Assembly (NCBI GenBank): GCA_946551795.1
Contig: CAMNRF010000012.1
Coordinates: forward strand, 1-43,162
Direction: 5' to 3'
DNA length: 43,162 nt
Source of the DNA: an uncultured Oscillibacter sp.
Lineage (GTDB): Bacteria; Bacillota; Clostridia; Oscillospirales; Oscillospiraceae
The position numbers were made by a program, and so were the translations under genes. The first letter of the stretch is position 1; each line of letters starts with the position of its first letter. Shown in pieces: positions 43,080 to 43,162 of this stretch. The notes below the pieces were generated by a model. It was not told where the DNA came from. It worked only from the letters and a program-made list of their open reading frames with translations, and made no database searches.

Positions 43080-43162
43080 GCGGCGGGCGGCCGGCCGGGC
43101 CGGGGGGGGGGCGAAGGGATGGGGGGGGGGCGGGGGGGGGGGGCCCGGGCCGGGGGGGGGGT
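43080..43162. other. Low-complexity poly-G end, likely artefact
   Basis: Runs of G up to 13 long broken by a few C and A, unlike anything else in the window. No gene; probably a contig-end error. Confidence 0.8.

Overview
The window is GC-rich (roughly 60-65 % by eye), with consensus sigma-A promoters, AGGAGG-type ribosome sites, a class 1B dihydroorotate dehydrogenase (PyrD plus PyrK), rubrerythrin and many overlapping genes. This fits an anaerobic Clostridia member. I infer an Oscillospiraceae-type gut bacterium (Flavonifractor, Lawsonibacter, Intestinimonas or Oscillibacter-like), but no rRNA or other phylogenetic marker is present to prove it. I see no phage, IS transposase, CRISPR array, rRNA or tRNA.

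Layout. 1-5.5 kb: a 5'-truncated Na/phosphate symporter, rubrerythrin with a 50-residue companion ORF, a DegV lipid-binding protein, and a MarR/MATE efflux operon with a clear promoter and operator. 5.7-10.1 kb: a sigma-54 activator gene, a near-perfect -24/-12 promoter just downstream of it, a 170-bp element built of nested palindromes, then lysA and a GNAT acetyltransferase. 10.1-23.3 kb, all on the minus strand: a tripartite TRAP carboxylate transporter (DctQ-DctM-DctP), a PPC-domain protein, a complete acetoin/pyruvate-dehydrogenase-type complex (E1 alpha, E1 beta, E2, lipoyl-E3), a threonine-dehydrogenase-like zinc alcohol dehydrogenase, and a second E1 alpha/E1 beta/E2 set without its own E3. 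23.3-31 kb: an MBL-fold protein, lipoate-protein ligase, a FadR-type GntR repressor with self-operator, an SdpI-like membrane protein, a tiny membrane protein, a LysE exporter, a chemoreceptor with a CZB-like zinc-binding sensor segment, and a small P-loop kinase-like protein. 31.1-37.2 kb: a pyrimidine cluster pyrC-K-D-F-E then pyrB-I. 37.3-43.0 kb, minus strand: glpK, malic enzyme, aspartate aminotransferase and a radical SAM protein in one probable operon, and superoxide dismutase. The last ~80 bases are poly-G-rich and look like an assembly artefact.

How the genes work together. The central region reads as a catabolic module. A carboxylate is taken up by the TRAP system, and 2-oxoacid or acetoin-like intermediates are cleaved to acyl-CoA by two lipoate-dependent complexes. 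Lipoate ligase is encoded beside them, and a FadR-type regulator has operator-like repeats both at its own promoter and at the lipoate ligase promoter. glpK has a promoter directly followed by an intrinsic terminator in its leader, which suggests control by antitermination. The sigma-54 promoter/activator pair and the palindromic element upstream of lysA are the most unusual regulatory features.
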